The notes below the pieces were generated by a model, which was not told where the DNA came from, did no database searches, and saw only the letters and a program-made list of their open reading frames with translations. Below are positions 41,917-42,531 of a DNA stretch of 42,531 nucleotides, piece after piece (the stretch's first letter is position 1; every line of letters starts with the position of its first letter). The position numbers and the translations under genes are program-made. The DNA comes from an uncultured Ruminococcus sp. (lineage in GTDB: Bacteria; Bacillota; Clostridia; Oscillospirales; Ruminococcaceae): assembly GCF_947301925.1 (NCBI RefSeq), contig NZ_CAMYUE010000021.1:1-42531 (forward strand), in the 5' to 3' direction.

Positions 41917-42345
41917 ATGACAAATAAAGAAAGAAAAATTCAAGAACTTATAAATCTTGCCAAAAATAATAAACCTCTCGCTCCACCATGTTGTGAGGGG
42001 GACATATTGAATTTATTCAACAGCTACTTCCATTTATGGTTACCGCAATGTTCAAACAGCGACACCTTTGTGGACGATATAATCAAAAAATATCCAAGTC
42101 ATTGTAAAACAGATATTGTACGCTTAAAAGAGTATCTATCAGCAGCAAACAAGTATCTTATGGACATATGCTGTACATTTGCTGGAATATATCAAAAATA
42201 TGGTGGTATGTCACGAAAAGATTATGGGACAGATCAAAAATACTGCGACATTTTGATTCATGCTTGCCTGAACAAGTATACTTGGCTCACAGAAGATTAT
42301 CTTTATGAAAATCTATATCAATTATGCAGACTGTGTAATTGGTGA
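41917..42345 (+). CDS. Orphan protein of 142 aa, cysteine-rich
   Basis: I do not recognise the family. ATG 41917 has only a weak ribosome site (GAGATAG). The 142-aa product is probably cytoplasmic and helical (KERKIQELINLAKNN, DIVRLKEYLSAANKYLMDIC). It has about nine cysteines (PPCCEGD, PQCSNS, ICCTF, LCRLCNW), unusual for so short a protein, though spacing does not match a known zinc motif. Composition is AT-rich. The promoter is shared with the 111-aa gene, and the stop codon overlaps the first base of repeat copy 2. Confidence 0.65.
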   Translation: MTNKERKIQELINLAKNNKPLAPPCCEGDILNLFNSYFHLWLPQCSNSDTFVDDIIKKYPSHCKTDIVRLKEYLSAANKYLMDICCTFAGIYQKYGGMSRKDYGTDQKYCDILIHACLNKYTWLTEDYLYENLYQLCRLCNW

Positions 42346-42399
42346 TTCTGATTTAGCGTAGTACCATGTTAGATCAACAACTTATGAAAAAATGATATG
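42345..42399 (+). repeat. 55-bp direct repeat, copy 2
   Basis: Exact match to 40183-40237. Together the copies bracket a 2.1-kb segment with the 111-aa gene, the recombinase relic, the Fic gene and the 142-aa gene. Confidence 0.95.
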
Positions 42400-42430
42400 A
42401 AAGTCCCCGCGATTGCGGGGACTTTCATAT
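42395..42430. terminator. Long perfect AGTCCCCGC-family hairpin
   Basis: ATATGAAAGTCCCCGC pairs perfectly over 16 bp with GCGGGGACTTTCATAT around GATT. It overlaps the last bases of repeat copy 2. Confidence 0.85.
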
Positions 42431-42475
42431 TAGGAATCTCTTATATTAGAAAAAAATTAGAAAACAACGAAAAAA

Positions 42476-42499
42476 GCACTTCTGAATTTTCAGAAGTGC
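42476..42499 (-). terminator. Terminator downstream of the tRNA gene
   Basis: GCACTTCTGA / TCAGAAGTGC with a 4-nt loop. On the minus strand TTTTTTCGTTG follows, so it ends a transcript coming from the right edge. Confidence 0.88.
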
Positions 42500-42511
42500 C
42501 TATTTCATGAG

Positions 42512-42531
42512 GGTGGGAGATGGGATTCGAA
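42512..42531 (-). tRNA. 3' end of a tRNA gene, probably tRNA-His, cut by the window edge
   Basis: The minus strand from the edge reads TTCGAAT (T-loop), CCCAT (3' T-stem), CTCCCAC (3' acceptor), then C. A discriminator C73 and a GTGGGAG-type acceptor are characteristic of tRNA-His (E. coli tRNA-His reads TTCGAATCCCAT then TAGCCACC). CCA is not encoded. A terminator follows at once. The anticodon lies outside the window, so the identity is tentative. Confidence 0.6.

Noticed and set aside
40183..42430. Integron-like cassette array
   Set aside because: The constant 3' sequence and recombinase relic invite the idea, but I see no convincing paired attC core sites, no intI, and the promoters lie inside each unit.

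Overview
The window looks like a chromosomal segment from a Gram-positive gut or rumen Clostridia, most likely a Ruminococcus or close relative. The signs are type I dockerins on secreted proteins, several BspA-type leucine-rich-repeat (LRR) surface proteins, two proteins ending in a DSPKTG sorting-type tail, strong AGGAGG ribosome binding sites and consensus TTGACA/TATAAT promoters. No species can be fixed from the sequence alone.

Layout. 1-5215 (minus) is the N-terminal ~1,740 residues of a giant secreted BspA-like protein whose LRR part is built from an exact 561-bp (187-aa) super-repeat running off the left edge. It is divergent from a wall-anchored metallophosphoesterase (5455-7428) and followed by an AT-richer GNAT acetyltransferase. 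8253-13365 (minus) is an FtsX-type ABC exporter with a two-component system, of the antimicrobial-peptide sensing/detoxification type. 13577-15820 is a dockerin protein, followed by a PAP2 phosphatase. 17037-21227 is an unusual island: a minus-strand operon (J-domain/pseudokinase, VWA protein, adenylosuccinate-synthetase-like enzyme) divergent from an NrtR-type Nudix regulator with palindromes between them. 21367-24857 holds two LRR proteins, one wall-anchored and one with a transglutaminase and an Ig-like domain. 25806-28846 is a pantothenate locus (panG-like, panB, panC, panD), with a small membrane protein convergent to it.

28847-30257 is a gene graveyard: a Fic relic, then fused fragments of a response regulator, a histidine kinase and an alpha/beta hydrolase. 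30258-35429 carries an esterase-like lipoprotein, a glycosyltransferase, a MATE relic and a second dockerin protein paralogous to the first. 35699-38964 is a second ABC/two-component module, of the ABC-2 (BcrAB-like) type. From 38965 to the end is an AT-rich accessory zone: a broken flavin reductase, two orphan small proteins with near-identical promoters, a tyrosine-recombinase relic, an intact Fic protein and a 55-bp perfect direct repeat. It ends at the 3' part of a tRNA gene, probably tRNA-His.

How the genes work together. Most of the window is envelope biology: surface adhesin-like proteins, dockerin proteins for extracellular complexes, and two peptide-stress ABC modules whose promoters share GTTAA direct repeats. 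Two secreted-protein genes share a separate direct-repeat pair with 21-bp period next to the -35. The least familiar unit is the J-domain/VWA/ADSS-like/NrtR-like island, the best candidate here for an undescribed system.
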